Of a stretch of DNA of 64,000 nucleotides, positions 1-8,575 are shown piece after piece. Position numbers and translations under genes: made by a program. The stretch spans positions 45,296-109,295 of the forward strand of contig JAGNIJ010000008.1 of NCBI GenBank assembly GCA_018001225.1. The letters run 5' to 3'. The first letter of the stretch is position 1; every line of letters begins with the position of its first letter. The notes under the pieces are model-generated. The model searched no databases, was not told where the DNA came from, and was given only the letters and a program-made list of their open reading frames with translations. Origin of the DNA: Kiritimatiellia bacterium (GTDB taxonomy: Bacteria > Verrucomicrobiota > Kiritimatiellia > CAIQIC01 > JAGNIJ01).

Positions 1-374
1 CGCAGGCTGACGGAGACGCCGTCGACCTTGGGCTCAATGACGTACTCGATTTCCTCGCCGGGCAGCAGTTTTTTCACACGCGCGTCAAACTCGCGGAGTT
101 CGTCGAAATCGTACGTGTTATCCAGCGACATCATGGGGACGAGGTGGCGGACGTTCCGGAACTCCTTGAGCGGCTCGCCGCCGACGCGGCGGGTCGGGGA
201 GTCGGGCGTCGCGAGATCGGGAAACTGCACCTCGAGATCGCGGAGTTCCTTGTACAGCGCGTCGTACTCGCGGTCGGATATCTCCGGGCGCGCCTCGACG
301 TAGTAGAGGCGGTTGTGGCGGTTCAATTCCCGCCGGAGTTCCGCGATCCGCTTCTCGGCCTGTTTGCGCGTCAT
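1..374 (-). CDS. ligA: NAD-dependent DNA ligase LigA, N-terminal part (cut by window edge)
   Basis: About 124 N-terminal residues are visible. LigA seals nicks during replication and repair using NAD+. The translation opens MTRKQAEKRIAELRREL, the Ia helical region that binds the nicotinamide part of NAD. It contains the Ia YYVEARPEISDREYD segment and SLDNTYDFDEL, and then EPKVDG with the adenylated lysine at about residue 116, close to Lys115 of E. coli LigA. The ATG at 374 has an AGGGAAG ribosome site just upstream. It is the last visible gene of a minus-strand run after the permease, RMD1-like and VanZ-like genes. The rest of the protein lies outside the window. Confidence 0.95.
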   Translation of the reverse strand, partial: MTRKQAEKRIAELRRELNRHNRLYYVEARPEISDREYDALYKELRDLEVQFPDLATPDSPTRRVGGEPLKEFRNVRHLVPMMSLDNTYDFDELREFDARVKKLLPGEEIEYVIEPKVDGVSVSL

Positions 375-413
375 CTTCTTCCCTGTATTTCCGCTGCTCC
401 GGCGGCGGAAGGA

Positions 414-439
414 AGCTCCGGCGGCAGAGCGCCGGAGCT
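414..439. repeat. GC-rich hairpin between vanZ-like gene and ligA
   Basis: Perfect 10-bp arms (AGCTCCGGCG and its complement) around a 6-nt loop, overlapping the VanZ stop codon. The same core recurs in the hairpin after nrdJ at 7712, so this is a dispersed hairpin rather than a unique terminator. No T-run follows on the minus strand. Confidence 0.6.
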
Positions 440-818
440 ACAGGCGCTGCCGATTCGTTTTCACCATCCACGCCGCCAGGACTGCCACGGCGGCCCCGGC
501 GGTATCCGCCAGCCAATCCGCGGCCTCCATGGACCGCGTCGGCACGAAATACTGGTGGATCTCGTCCAGGCCACCATACAACGAGGCCAGGACAAAGGCG
601 AGCGCGGCCGAGCGCCAGGCCGCCAGGCCCAGCCGGGCGGAAAGCGCGCGGAAGAGCCACAGGGCGAGGATGCCGAAGAAGAGGGCATGGAGGACCTTGT
701 CCTCGTGCGGGTAGGCCAGCGGGCGCGGGAAGCTGGGGCGCGAACTCAAGTAAAAGATCGCCCCCGCCCAGGCGAGCGGCGGCAGCCAGTAATAGAGCCG
801 GGGGCCAAGGGCCTTCAC
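438..818 (-). CDS. VanZ-like family small membrane protein
   Basis: 126 aa. The sequence has the VanZ-like pattern: four hydrophobic segments, an early YLSSRP motif, HEDKVLHALFFG after the first helix, and YGGLDEIHQYFVPTRS before the last, with DWLADTAG following. VanZ-like proteins are integral membrane proteins of mostly unknown function; one relative affects teicoplanin resistance. The start is GTG at 818, which overlaps the upstream TGA as GTGA, so translation is probably coupled to the RMD1-like gene. A longer reading from 980 is possible, but its extra N-terminus reads like out-of-frame translation of the neighbour. Confidence 0.8.
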   Translation of the reverse strand: MKALGPRLYYWLPPLAWAGAIFYLSSRPSFPRPLAYPHEDKVLHALFFGILALWLFRALSARLGLAAWRSAALAFVLASLYGGLDEIHQYFVPTRSMEAADWLADTAGAAVAVLAAWMVKTNRQRL

Positions 819-1924
819 AGCCCCCACCGCCTGGAAACAAAGGGCCAGACGATCTCGAAGGCGATGAGCAGGATGATGATCCACTCGAGGATTTCCAGCC
901 GACGGTTCGCGTTGCGGTCGCTCAACTTCTCGTAGAGGCTCTCGATGGTGTCCAGCTTGCGGAGGTTGCCGGTGTTCCATTCCGCGAGGTGGAAGCGCTG
1001 GGAGGCCAGGCGGTAGACGCGGGCGAGGTACTGGTCGCCGAGCAGCTTGAGCGCGTTGCTGACGCGCTCGAAGAGGATCGCCCCGTCCACCTGCATCTGC
1101 CCGACGCGTCGCAGGCTGGACATGCGGGAGAGGCCCAGCAGGCGCTGCCAGGTGAAGCGCGAGAGGAGTTCGTAGGAGCGGTCGAGCGAATCGTCGAGCT
1201 GGGCGTCAAGCACGCGCAGCTCGAGCAACTCGATGTTGGCGAACTCCAGCACGTCGAGCACGTCGCCGGCGTCGCGGTCGAAGATCAGCGCCGCGTTCCA
1301 ATCGATCAGCGTCAGGTCGTCGGGGCCATAGGAGAGCTGGACGGAGACGGCGTCGGCGACCTCCTGGGCGGAGAGCGGGCCGGTCTCGGCGCGCAGGATG
1401 CGCGCGATTTCCTCGCCGTGCTGCGCGGGCAACTGGTCCAGCGGGCCGGGCCGCTCCGCGTCGCGCACCTCGAACATGAGGTAATCCTCCACGGGGTCGG
1501 GCGGACGGGGCCGCGACACGGCCCCGCGGATCCGGAGCAGCAGGTCCTCGACGCGGCGCCGGGCGTCGCGCTCGAGCGCGGCGCCGGCGTTGAGTTCGCA
1601 GCTCAAGCGGCCCGCTTCGGCCAGGGGTCCCTCGAACGGGATGGCATACGCCACGGTGACGGCGCCGAAATCGTACAGGACCATGTCCACGGCGGGCGAC
1701 AGGGCGCGGCCGGCCACCGTCAAGCCCTCGGCCTGCTGGCCGACGTGCAGGGGCGCGGGCTGGTAGCCGCCGTAGTACTTCGGCGCGCGACGGCTGGTCG
1801 TCACCTCGGTCTTCACGTCCGACCGCGCCAGCAGGCGCCGGACGCGCTCCAGGTCGATCGAGAGCCCGATATCGAAGACGTACAGCGCGTGGCAAAGGCC
1901 TTCCTTGACGATGACCGGGGCCAT
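815..1924 (-). CDS. RMD1/DUF155 (YagE) family protein
   Basis: 369 aa. Middle and C-terminal parts resemble the RMD1/Sif2 (DUF155) family: an acidic helical core rich in FANIELLELRVLD-type segments, then LYEKLSDRNANRRLEILEWIIILLIAFEIV and a single C-terminal membrane helix. In yeast, relatives sit in mitochondrial or nuclear membranes; the bacterial role is unknown. The ATG at 1924 follows AAGGAGCG. It lies 9 bp after the TauE-like gene and overlaps the VanZ-like start, so it belongs to the same operon as ligA. Confidence 0.8.
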   Translation of the reverse strand: MAPVIVKEGLCHALYVFDIGLSIDLERVRRLLARSDVKTEVTTSRRAPKYYGGYQPAPLHVGQQAEGLTVAGRALSPAVDMVLYDFGAVTVAYAIPFEGPLAEAGRLSCELNAGAALERDARRRVEDLLLRIRGAVSRPRPPDPVEDYLMFEVRDAERPGPLDQLPAQHGEEIARILRAETGPLSAQEVADAVSVQLSYGPDDLTLIDWNAALIFDRDAGDVLDVLEFANIELLELRVLDAQLDDSLDRSYELLSRFTWQRLLGLSRMSSLRRVGQMQVDGAILFERVSNALKLLGDQYLARVYRLASQRFHLAEWNTGNLRKLDTIESLYEKLSDRNANRRLEILEWIIILLIAFEIVWPFVSRRWGL

Positions 1925-1933
1925 GGGCGCTCC

Positions 1934-2296
1934 TTATTTGAGGAAAATCATCCGCACCGAAAGCAGCAACAGGAAGACACCAAAAATCCGGCGCAGCATC
2001 AGGGCGGGCACGGCGACGGCGATCTTGGCGCCGAGCAGACCGCCCAGCACAAACCCCAGGCAGATCCAGCCGGCCGCCGCCAGGTTCACATGGCCGTGAC
2101 GAAAGTAGGTCCAGGCCGCGAGTAAGCCGATGGGCGGCACCAGCATCGCCAGCGTCGTGCCCTGGGCCAGGTGCTGGGAGTAACCAAAGAGCATCACCAG
2201 GGCGGGCACGATGAAGACCCCGCCGCCCAGGCCCAGGATGCCGCTCAAGGCGCCCGCCGCCAGGCCCAGGACAACGAACAGCAGTACATTGATCAT
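1934..2296 (-). CDS. TauE/SafE-family membrane permease, single-repeat form
   Basis: 120 aa from ATG 2296, which has a GGAAGGAGCG ribosome site. About four hydrophobic helices are present. The start of the TauE/SafE repeat is clear: GALSGILGLGGGVFIVPAL, followed by AQGTTLAML and GGLLGAKIAVAVP. Full-length family members have two such repeats (about 250 aa) and export sulfite or sulfonates. This is one repeat, so it would have to dimerise to form a full transporter. First gene of the minus-strand run to ligA. The substrate is not inferable. Confidence 0.8.
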   Translation of the reverse strand: MINVLLFVVLGLAAGALSGILGLGGGVFIVPALVMLFGYSQHLAQGTTLAMLVPPIGLLAAWTYFRHGHVNLAAAGWICLGFVLGGLLGAKIAVAVPALMLRRIFGVFLLLLSVRMIFLK

Positions 2297-2404
2297 GAAC
2301 GCGCTCCTTCCGACGCTCACCAAACTATCATGGTTATTCTACCCGAAGCGTGCCCGCCCGCCAAGCCGCGCGGGGAACGCCCGCCCTTCATTCCCGGTTG
2401 CCAG

Positions 2405-2446
2405 CCGCAACAAAATCCTTCACGGCCGTAAAGGATTTTGTTGCGG
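2405..2446. repeat. Long perfect dyad, 16-bp arms
   Basis: CCGCAACAAAATCCTT at 2405-2420 pairs exactly with 2431-2446. The 10-bp centre is itself nearly palindromic, so the element can form an almost continuous hairpin. It lies between divergent genes, so it does not end either transcript in an obvious way. The rest of this gap (2297-2538) shows nothing else I can name. Confidence 0.75.
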
Positions 2447-2538
2447 TCAAAAGGGATCGGAGACGCGGGCGGCCCGGAAAAAGCGTGCAATCCCGGCGGG
2501 CGGCATGGTACATGGCCCCGAGTGCAGGGGCGATTTTC

Positions 2539-3168
2539 ATGACAGCGGAATACCATGGTTCACACCGCATGACGCTGGCCAACCGGATCACCATTCTGCG
2601 GATCCTGGCCGTGCCGGTGTTCATCCTGATGCTGGTCTACTACACGCAGGGCTTGGCCCGCGGCCAGGGGGAGGAGATCTACCGCATCGCGGCCCTGGTC
2701 GTGTTCGTGGCCGCGGCCAGCACGGACGCGCTGGACGGATACCTGGCGCGCTCCCGCAACGAAATCACGCACCTGGGAAAGATCCTCGATCCGCTGGCGG
2801 ACAAGGCCTTGCTGCTCTCCTCCTTGATCCTGCTCACGAGGCCGTCGCTCCCGGCGCTGGAACCGCATATCCCGGTGTGGTTTACACTGCTCGTGATCAG
2901 CCGGGACGTGGTGCTGATCCTCGGCGCCGCGGTCATTCACGCCGTGGCCGGGGCCGTGGTCGTCAAGCCGCGCGTGGTCGGCAAGATCGCCACGTTCTTC
3001 CAGATGGTCACCGTCGCCTGGGTGCTCATGCAGGGCCGGCCAGGATGGTTTGCCGTCTGGGTCGACATCGCCGGCGTGTTCACGCTCGTCTCCGGCGCGT
3101 GGTACCTGGTCGACGGATTGCGCCAGCTCGAGAAGCACTCCGGCGTGCCGAAGCCGACGGCGTCATGA
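2539..3168 (+). CDS. pgsA: CDP-diacylglycerol-glycerol-3-phosphate 3-phosphatidyltransferase
   Basis: 209 aa. Makes phosphatidylglycerophosphate from CDP-diacylglycerol and glycerol-3-phosphate in the inner membrane. The CDP-alcohol phosphotransferase signature is complete: D63, D66-G67, A70-R71, G80, D84 and D88 (STDALDGYLARS and GKILDPLADK). Several hydrophobic helices follow. ATG 2539 has AGGGG 8 bp upstream; ATG 2569 (MTLANRIT) starts where many PgsA proteins begin but has no clear ribosome site, so either is possible. The stop overlaps the start of der as ATGA. Confidence 0.9.
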   Translation: MTAEYHGSHRMTLANRITILRILAVPVFILMLVYYTQGLARGQGEEIYRIAALVVFVAAASTDALDGYLARSRNEITHLGKILDPLADKALLLSSLILLTRPSLPALEPHIPVWFTLLVISRDVVLILGAAVIHAVAGAVVVKPRVVGKIATFFQMVTVAWVLMQGRPGWFAVWVDIAGVFTLVSGAWYLVDGLRQLEKHSGVPKPTAS

Positions 3169-4532
3169 GCGAGCCGAAGACCCAGCGGGTCGTCGCGATT
3201 GTCGGCCGGCCGAACGTCGGCAAGTCGGCGCTCTTCAACCGCCTCGCCGGCCGGCGCATCGCCATCGTCCACGAGGAGCCCGGTGTCACGCGCGACCGGC
3301 TGGAGTGCGCCGCGGAATGGGAGGGCCGACGGTTCGAGCTGACGGACACCGGCGGGCTCTCGACGATGGACGCGTCCGCGGCCGCCAATCTCTTCGAAGC
3401 CGAAACGCAGCGCCAGGCGGAGCTGGCGATCCAGGAGGCCGCCGCGCTGATCCTCGTCGTGGACGTCACGGCCGGCGTCCTGCCGCTGGACCGCGAGGTG
3501 GCCGGGCGGCTGCACCGAAGCGGGCGCGTCACGGTCGTCGCCGCGAACAAGGCCGATCACCCGGGGCTGGACGCCCAGGCCGCCGAGTTCGAGGAACTCG
3601 GGTTCCCCGTGTTTCCCGTCTCCGCGCTGCACAACCGCGGCCTCGACGCGCTCATGACGCCCGTCCTCGCCGCCCTGCCGCCGCCCGCCGAGGGCGCCGA
3701 GGGCCCGCCCCTCAAGGTGGCGATCGTCGGCCGGCCGAACGTGGGCAAATCCTCTTATATCAACAAGTTGCTGGGCAGCGACCGGGTGATCGTATCCGAC
3801 GTGCCGGGCACCACGCGCGACAGCATCGACGTCCCCTTCTCCGTCGGCGCCGGCGAATCCGCGCGGCGATACCTGCTGATCGACACCGCCGGCGCGCGGA
3901 AGCTCGGCCGCGCGCACACCGCGGTCGAGCGGTTCAGCCTGTTCCGCGCGCAGAAGAGCATCGAGCGCGCCGACGTGGTCGTGTTGATGCTCGACGCCGA
4001 GGCGGGGCCGGGCGAGCAGGACAAGAAACTCGCCGCGCAGATCCTGGAGCACAACAAGGGCTGCCTGCTGCTGGTCAACAAGTGGGATCTGGCCAAGGGG
4101 ATGAAGGCGGAGGAGTACGAGGCCGCCTTGCGCCGCGTCCTGCCGTTCCTCGATTTTGCGCCGGTCCTGTTCGTATCCAGCCTGACGGGCTACGCGCTGC
4201 GGCGCAGCGTCGAGGCGATAGATCGCGTCGCCGCGCAGACGCAGCGGCGGCTGACCACCGGGCTGCTCAACCGGGTGCTTCACGACGCCACGGCGCGAGT
4301 CCAGCCGCCGCACATCCGCGGGCACCGCCTGAAGTACTACTACGCGACGCAGACCGGGACGGCGCCGGTGACCGTCCGCCTGTTCGTCAACGATCCCAAG
4401 CGCATGACGCCCGCTTACCGCGCGTACCTGATCCGCGAACTGCGGAGCGCGTTCGGCCTGGAGGGCGCGCCGATCGCAATCCAGTTCAAGGCCAGCCACG
4501 AGCCGAAAGAGCACGGCTCCTCCAAAACATAG
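3165..4532 (+). CDS. der: Ribosome assembly GTPase Der (EngA)
   Basis: 455 aa. Der has two tandem GTPase domains and a KH-like C-terminal domain and acts in late 50S maturation. Both P-loops read GRPNVGKS, near residues 14 and 187. The first domain has DTGG and NKAD; the second has DTAG and NKWD. The C-terminal RVQPPHIRGHRLKYYYATQ segment is the KH part. Normal length. Its ATG overlaps the pgsA stop by 4 bp, so the two are probably co-translated. Confidence 0.97.
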   Translation: MSEPKTQRVVAIVGRPNVGKSALFNRLAGRRIAIVHEEPGVTRDRLECAAEWEGRRFELTDTGGLSTMDASAAANLFEAETQRQAELAIQEAAALILVVDVTAGVLPLDREVAGRLHRSGRVTVVAANKADHPGLDAQAAEFEELGFPVFPVSALHNRGLDALMTPVLAALPPPAEGAEGPPLKVAIVGRPNVGKSSYINKLLGSDRVIVSDVPGTTRDSIDVPFSVGAGESARRYLLIDTAGARKLGRAHTAVERFSLFRAQKSIERADVVVLMLDAEAGPGEQDKKLAAQILEHNKGCLLLVNKWDLAKGMKAEEYEAALRRVLPFLDFAPVLFVSSLTGYALRRSVEAIDRVAAQTQRRLTTGLLNRVLHDATARVQPPHIRGHRLKYYYATQTGTAPVTVRLFVNDPKRMTPAYRAYLIRELRSAFGLEGAPIAIQFKASHEPKEHGSSKT

Positions 4533-4534
4533 CG

Positions 4535-4604
4535 TGGAGGCGGGACGCCCCCGTCCCGCCAGACGCCCCCGTCCCGCGAGCGCCGCGAGCGCGCGCCGCC
4601 TCCA
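4535..4604. repeat. TGGAGGC...GCCTCCA dispersed intergenic repeat, copy 1
   Basis: The ends TGGAGGCGG and CCGCCTCCA are complementary. The inside holds a direct repeat of GACGCCCCCGTCCCGC and further GC-rich dyads. Related units with the same ends lie at 50922 and 55958, and a diverged one lies inside the gene at 52404-52964. Confidence 0.6.
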
Positions 4605-4660
4605 GAAACCGGTTAAAACAAAGCCTTTCCGACCAATTTTCTTTAAGTTCCTTTTTAAGG

Positions 4661-4688
4661 TTGACGCCCCTATATATAGGGGTATTTT
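4661..4688 (+). promoter_or_regulatory. Predicted nrdJ promoter
   Basis: TTGACG at 4661 and TATTTT at 4683 with a 16-bp spacer, in the only AT-rich part of the gap before nrdJ. The spacer is filled by the NrdR-type palindrome. A strong AGGAGG lies at 4775-4780 before the ATG at 4789. Confidence 0.65.
4667..4682. promoter_or_regulatory. NrdR box
   Basis: CCCCTATATATAGGGG is a perfect 16-bp palindrome. Its central CTATATATAG matches the core of the known NrdR box consensus (acaCwAtATaTwGtgt). It lies between the -35 and -10 of the predicted nrdJ promoter, as expected for repression by NrdR with ATP/dATP. NrdR boxes usually come in pairs. A weak second dyad with ACCA/TGGT arms is visible at 4706-4721, but its spacing is not standard. 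Confidence 0.8.
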
Positions 4689-4788
4689 GCGAAGACATGG
4701 TGCGGACCATCAATATGTGGTGGTTCGCCCGGTTTTTTACAGACATAACTGTTTGGCTTTCATTAGGTTGTAATAAGGAGGACCTTTA

Positions 4789-7695
4789 ATGCTGGACACG
4801 CGTGATTCGGCGGAGCTTTGTGACAAGGAAGCGGCGCCTTCGCGGCGCGGTACGGCGGCGAAAACCGCGCGGCGCGCGGCCCCGGCAGCCAGGAAAAAGG
4901 CCCGGCCCGGCCTCGCCATCCCCCGCGTCTTCAGCGCGCCGGGCGTGAACCCGTTCGACGCCGTGGAGTGGGAGCGGCGCAAGGCGGCCATCGGCGACGA
5001 GAAGGGCAAGACGATCTTCGAGCAGGATAACGTGATGGTCCCGCGCGCGTGGTCCATGCTCGCGACGAACGTCGTGGCCTCGAAATATTTCTACGGCGAG
5101 CTCGGGACGCCCGCACGGGAGCATTCCGCGCGGCAGCTCATCCACCGGGTCGCGCGGACGATCGCGGACTGGGGGCTGGCGGACGGGGTGTTCGCCTCGC
5201 CGGAGGACGCGGAGGTGTTCTATAGCGAGCTGGCGTGGCTCTGCCTGCACCAGCACGGCTCGTTCAACTCGCCGGTCTGGTTCAACTGCGGCCTGTACCA
5301 CCAGTACGGCGTCGGCAAGGGGAACGGGCACGGCCTGTTCTACTTCGACCGCGCCGAGGGCCGCGTGCGCCGGGCAGCGACCCAGTACGAGCGGCCGCAG
5401 TGCTCGGCCTGCTTCATCCAGTCGGTCGAGGACTCGATGGAGGGCATCATGCGGCTCGCGCACAGCGAGGCCATGCTGTTCAAGTTCGGCAGCGGCACGG
5501 GCTCGGACCTGTCCACCCTGCGCAGCGAGCGGGAGAAGTTGAGCGGCGGCGGGCGGCCCAGCGGCCCGCTCTCGTTCCTCAAGGTCTACGACTCGATCGC
5601 CAGCGTGGTGAAGTCCGGCGGCAAGACGCGCCGCGCGGCGAAGATGAACACGCTGAAGTGCTGGCACCCGGACATCAAGGAGTTCATCCAGGCCAAGCAG
5701 AACGAGGAGAAGAAGGCCTGGGCGCTGATCGAGCAGGGCTACGACGGCAACTTCAACGGCGAGGCGTACGGCTCCATCGGCTACCAGAACGAGAACTTGA
5801 GCGTGCGCCTGACGGACGGCTTCATGCGCGCGGTGCTCGAGGATGGCGAGTGGCCGACGCGCTGGGTGACCGACCCCTCCAAGCCGGGCCCGACGTACAA
5901 GGCGCGTGACCTGATGCGCTGGATCGCCGAGGGCACGTGGACCTGCGGCGACCCGGGCGTGCAGTACGAGGACACCATCCAGCGCTGGCACACCTGCGCG
6001 CGCACGGGCCCGATCAATTCGAGCAACCCGTGCAGCGAGTACATGTTCCTCGACGACAGCTCCTGCAACCTCGCGTCCCTGAACCTGATGAAGTTCGTAC
6101 GCGACGACGGCGCCTTCGACGTCGAGCTCTTCCGCGCCGCCGTCCGGATCTTCATCACGGCGCAGGAGATCGTCGTGGACAACGCGAGCTACCCGACGGA
6201 GCCGATCACGGTCCACAGCCACCGGTTCCGCCCGCTGGGGCTCGGCTACGCGAACCTCGGCTCGCTGCTGATGGCCCTCGGGCTGCCCTACGACAGCGAC
6301 CGCGGCCGGGCGATCGCCGGCGCGCTGACGGCGATCATGCACTTCGGCGCCTACGCGCAGTCCGCGCGCCTGGCGGAGGTCCTCGATCCGTTCGAGGGCT
6401 TCGCCGACAACCGGGAGACCATGCTCGAGGTCGTCGGCCGCCACCGCGCCGCGCTCGACACCCTGCCGCCGGGCTGCCCGCCCGACCTGCTCGCCGCCGC
6501 CCGCGCGGCGGCGGACGAGGCGCTCGAGGCTGGGAAGAAGCACGGCTACCGCAACGCCCAGGTCACCGTCCTGGCGCCGACCGGCACGATCGGGTTCATG
6601 ATGGACTGCGACACGACCGGCGTGGAGCCGGACATCGCGATCGTGAAGTACAAGCTCCTCGCCGGCGGCGGCATGCTGAAGATCGTCAACCGCACCGTCC
6701 CCGCCGCGCTGCAGCGGCTGGGCTACGGCCGGCCCCAGGTCCAGGAGATCCTCGAATACATCGAGCACAACGACACCATCGAGGGCGCGCCGGGCATCAA
6801 GGAAGAGGACCTGCCCGTGTTCGACTGCGCCTTCAAGCCGCGCAACGGGCGGCGGTACATCCCCTACGGGGCGCACCTGCGCATGATGAGCGCCGTGCAG
6901 CCGTTCCTCTCGGGGGCCATCAGCAAGACCGTCAACATGCCCACGGAAGCGACCGTGGACGAGATCATGCAGACGTACATCGACGGCTGGAAGCTGGGCC
7001 TGAAGGCTATCGCGATCTACCGCGACGGCTGCAAGCGCAGCCAGCCGGTGAACACGGGCAAGACCGAGAAGGCCGCCGAGAAGCCGGGCGGCAACGGCTC
7101 CAAGGCGCGCCCCCTGCGCAAGCGGATGCCCAGCACGCGGCAGTCGATCACGCACAAGTTCGACATCGCGGGCCACGAGGGCTACCTGACCGTCGGGCTC
7201 TACGACGACGGCTCGCCGGGCGAGCTGTTCATCACCATGGCCAAGGAAGGGAGCACGATCGGCGGGCTGATGGACTCCTTCGGCACGGCGATCTCGATGT
7301 GCCTCCAGTACGGCGTGCCGCTCAAGACGCTGGTCGAGAAGTTCGCGCACTCGCGGTTCGAGCCCAGCGGCTTCACGAAGAACCCGGACATCCCGATCGC
7401 CAAATCGCTGCCGGACTACATCTTCCGGTGGCTCGGTCACACGTTCCTCGAGGGCTTCAAGGCGCCCGCGCCGGCGAAGTCGCTCCAGCCCGAGCCGGCG
7501 GCGGCCGCCCCGGCCGCCGAGAAGCCGGCCAAGGCCGCGGTGCCGGCGCACGGGATGAACGTCCAGGTCCTCGACGCGCAGTTCAAGAACTTCATGGAGG
7601 ACGCGCCGGTCTGCGACCAGTGCGGCGCGATCACCGTGCGCAACGGCGCCTGCTACCGCTGTTACAACTGCGGCAACTCGATGGGGTGCTCGTAG
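4789..7695 (+). CDS. nrdJ: Adenosylcobalamin-dependent (class II) ribonucleotide reductase
   Basis: 968 aa. Reduces ribonucleotides to deoxyribonucleotides using a B12-generated thiyl radical, so it works with or without oxygen. The barrel core is visible: SACFIQSVEDSMEG near 206-219 with the redox cysteine, the finger-loop motif NPCSEYMF near 413-421 carrying the Asn, radical Cys and Glu, and PTGTIGFMMD near 597. The C-terminus has a short zinc-ribbon-like tail (CDQCG ... CYRCYNCGNSMGC) after an Ala/Pro-rich linker, typical of long NrdJ proteins. The N-terminus has about 40 Ala/Arg/Lys-rich residues. No separate small subunit is nearby. Regulation is probably by NrdR through the box in its promoter. 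Confidence 0.96.
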   Translation: MLDTRDSAELCDKEAAPSRRGTAAKTARRAAPAARKKARPGLAIPRVFSAPGVNPFDAVEWERRKAAIGDEKGKTIFEQDNVMVPRAWSMLATNVVASKYFYGELGTPAREHSARQLIHRVARTIADWGLADGVFASPEDAEVFYSELAWLCLHQHGSFNSPVWFNCGLYHQYGVGKGNGHGLFYFDRAEGRVRRAATQYERPQCSACFIQSVEDSMEGIMRLAHSEAMLFKFGSGTGSDLSTLRSEREKLSGGGRPSGPLSFLKVYDSIASVVKSGGKTRRAAKMNTLKCWHPDIKEFIQAKQNEEKKAWALIEQGYDGNFNGEAYGSIGYQNENLSVRLTDGFMRAVLEDGEWPTRWVTDPSKPGPTYKARDLMRWIAEGTWTCGDPGVQYEDTIQRWHTCARTGPINSSNPCSEYMFLDDSSCNLASLNLMKFVRDDGAFDVELFRAAVRIFITAQEIVVDNASYPTEPITVHSHRFRPLGLGYANLGSLLMALGLPYDSDRGRAIAGALTAIMHFGAYAQSARLAEVLDPFEGFADNRETMLEVVGRHRAALDTLPPGCPPDLLAAARAAADEALEAGKKHGYRNAQVTVLAPTGTIGFMMDCDTTGVEPDIAIVKYKLLAGGGMLKIVNRTVPAALQRLGYGRPQVQEILEYIEHNDTIEGAPGIKEEDLPVFDCAFKPRNGRRYIPYGAHLRMMSAVQPFLSGAISKTVNMPTEATVDEIMQTYIDGWKLGLKAIAIYRDGCKRSQPVNTGKTEKAAEKPGGNGSKARPLRKRMPSTRQSITHKFDIAGHEGYLTVGLYDDGSPGELFITMAKEGSTIGGLMDSFGTAISMCLQYGVPLKTLVEKFAHSRFEPSGFTKNPDIPIAKSLPDYIFRWLGHTFLEGFKAPAPAKSLQPEPAAAAPAAEKPAKAAVPAHGMNVQVLDAQFKNFMEDAPVCDQCGAITVRNGACYRCYNCGNSMGCS

Positions 7696-7711
7696 GAAGC
7701 GTTCAGCCTGC

Positions 7712-7748
7712 GGCTCCGGCGCTCCGCCGCCGGAGCCTGTTTCCCTTT
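7712..7748 (+). terminator. Rho-independent terminator after nrdJ
   Basis: GGCTCCGGCG (7712-7721) pairs with 7728-7737 around a 6-nt loop and is followed by TGTTTCCCTTT. It is placed 16 bp after the nrdJ stop. The stem sequence is shared with the dispersed hairpin at 414. Confidence 0.6.
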
Positions 7749-7822
7749 CGCGTTCACCGGCGCACGCCTACCGCTGCCCGGCGGGGTTGTGATCGCGGGC
7801 GGGATTCTGATATAAGGCGGCC

Positions 7823-8575
7823 ATGGACCCGGTTTGCTTCACCATCGGCAGCCGCCCGATCTACTGGTACGGCGTGCTCACGGCCCTCGGCTTTCTGGGT
7901 GCGGTCACGCACTGGAACTGGCTGGGCCGGAAGCAGCAGCGGCCGCCGGGCTTCGGCTCGGAGCTGGCGTTCTGGATCATGCTGGCCGGCATCGTCGGCT
8001 CGCGCGCGGCCTACGTCTTCTCGGAACTGGAGGAGTTCCGCGGACGGTGGCTCGCCGTCGTGCGGATCGACCAGGGCGGGCTCATCTTTTACGGCGGCTT
8101 CCTCGGCGCCATCGCCGCGGTGTGGTTCCTGGCCCGGCGGCGCGGGGAGGCGTTCTGGTCGCTGTCCGATTTCACGATCTCCGCCCTCCCCCTCGGCCAC
8201 GCCTTCGGCCGGATCGGCTGCTTCATGAACGGATGCTGCTACGGCCGGCCCTCCGCCCTTCCCTGGGCCTGCCCCTCGCACGACGCGCTCCGCCACCCGA
8301 CGCAGCTCTACGAGGCCGCCGCCAACCTGGCGATCTACATCGCCCTGCTCGTCCTCCTGCGGCGCGAGGGCGCGGAGGCCCGGCCCGGCCGGATCACCGG
8401 CCTGTACCTGATGACCTATCCCGCCGTCCGGTTCGCCGTGGAGTTCCTGCGCGGAGACCCACGGATGCGTTGGGCGGGGCTCTCGGTCGCGCAGTGGTTG
8501 AGCCTGGCGATGATCCTGCTCGGCGCCGCGCTCTGGACGGGAATCGCGCAGCGATGGAGCCGCTCCCCGCCGTGA
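7823..8575 (+). CDS. lgt: Prolipoprotein diacylglyceryl transferase
   Basis: 250 aa. Transfers diacylglycerol from phosphatidylglycerol to the lipobox cysteine of prelipoproteins in the inner membrane. Seven hydrophobic segments are visible. The Lgt signature [17 protein letters not shown] lies near residues 126-142, HPTQLYEA follows, and [12 protein letters not shown] near the end is also typical. Normal length. Its last 22 bp overlap the start of rluD, suggesting an lgt-rluD operon. Confidence 0.96.
   Translation: MDPVCFTIGSRPIYWYGVLTALGFLGAVTHWNWLGRKQQRPPGFGSELAFWIMLAGIVGSRAAYVFSELEEFRGRWLAVVRIDQGGLIFYGGFLGAIAAVWFLARRRGEAFWSLSDFTISALPLGHAFGRIGCFMNGCCYGRPSALPWACPSHDALRHPTQLYEAAANLAIYIALLVLLRREGAEARPGRITGLYLMTYPAVRFAVEFLRGDPRMRWAGLSVAQWLSLAMILLGAALWTGIAQRWSRSPP

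Noticed and set aside
4605..4788. Cobalamin riboswitch upstream of nrdJ
   Set aside because: The leader after the predicted promoter is only about 100 nt and has no B12 box. The NrdR palindrome explains the conserved element.
4786..7551. Long minus-strand frame of 921 codons opposite nrdJ
   Set aside because: It is an antisense shadow produced by high GC. Its translation is Arg/Leu/Ala-rich with no domain, while the plus frame is a complete NrdJ.
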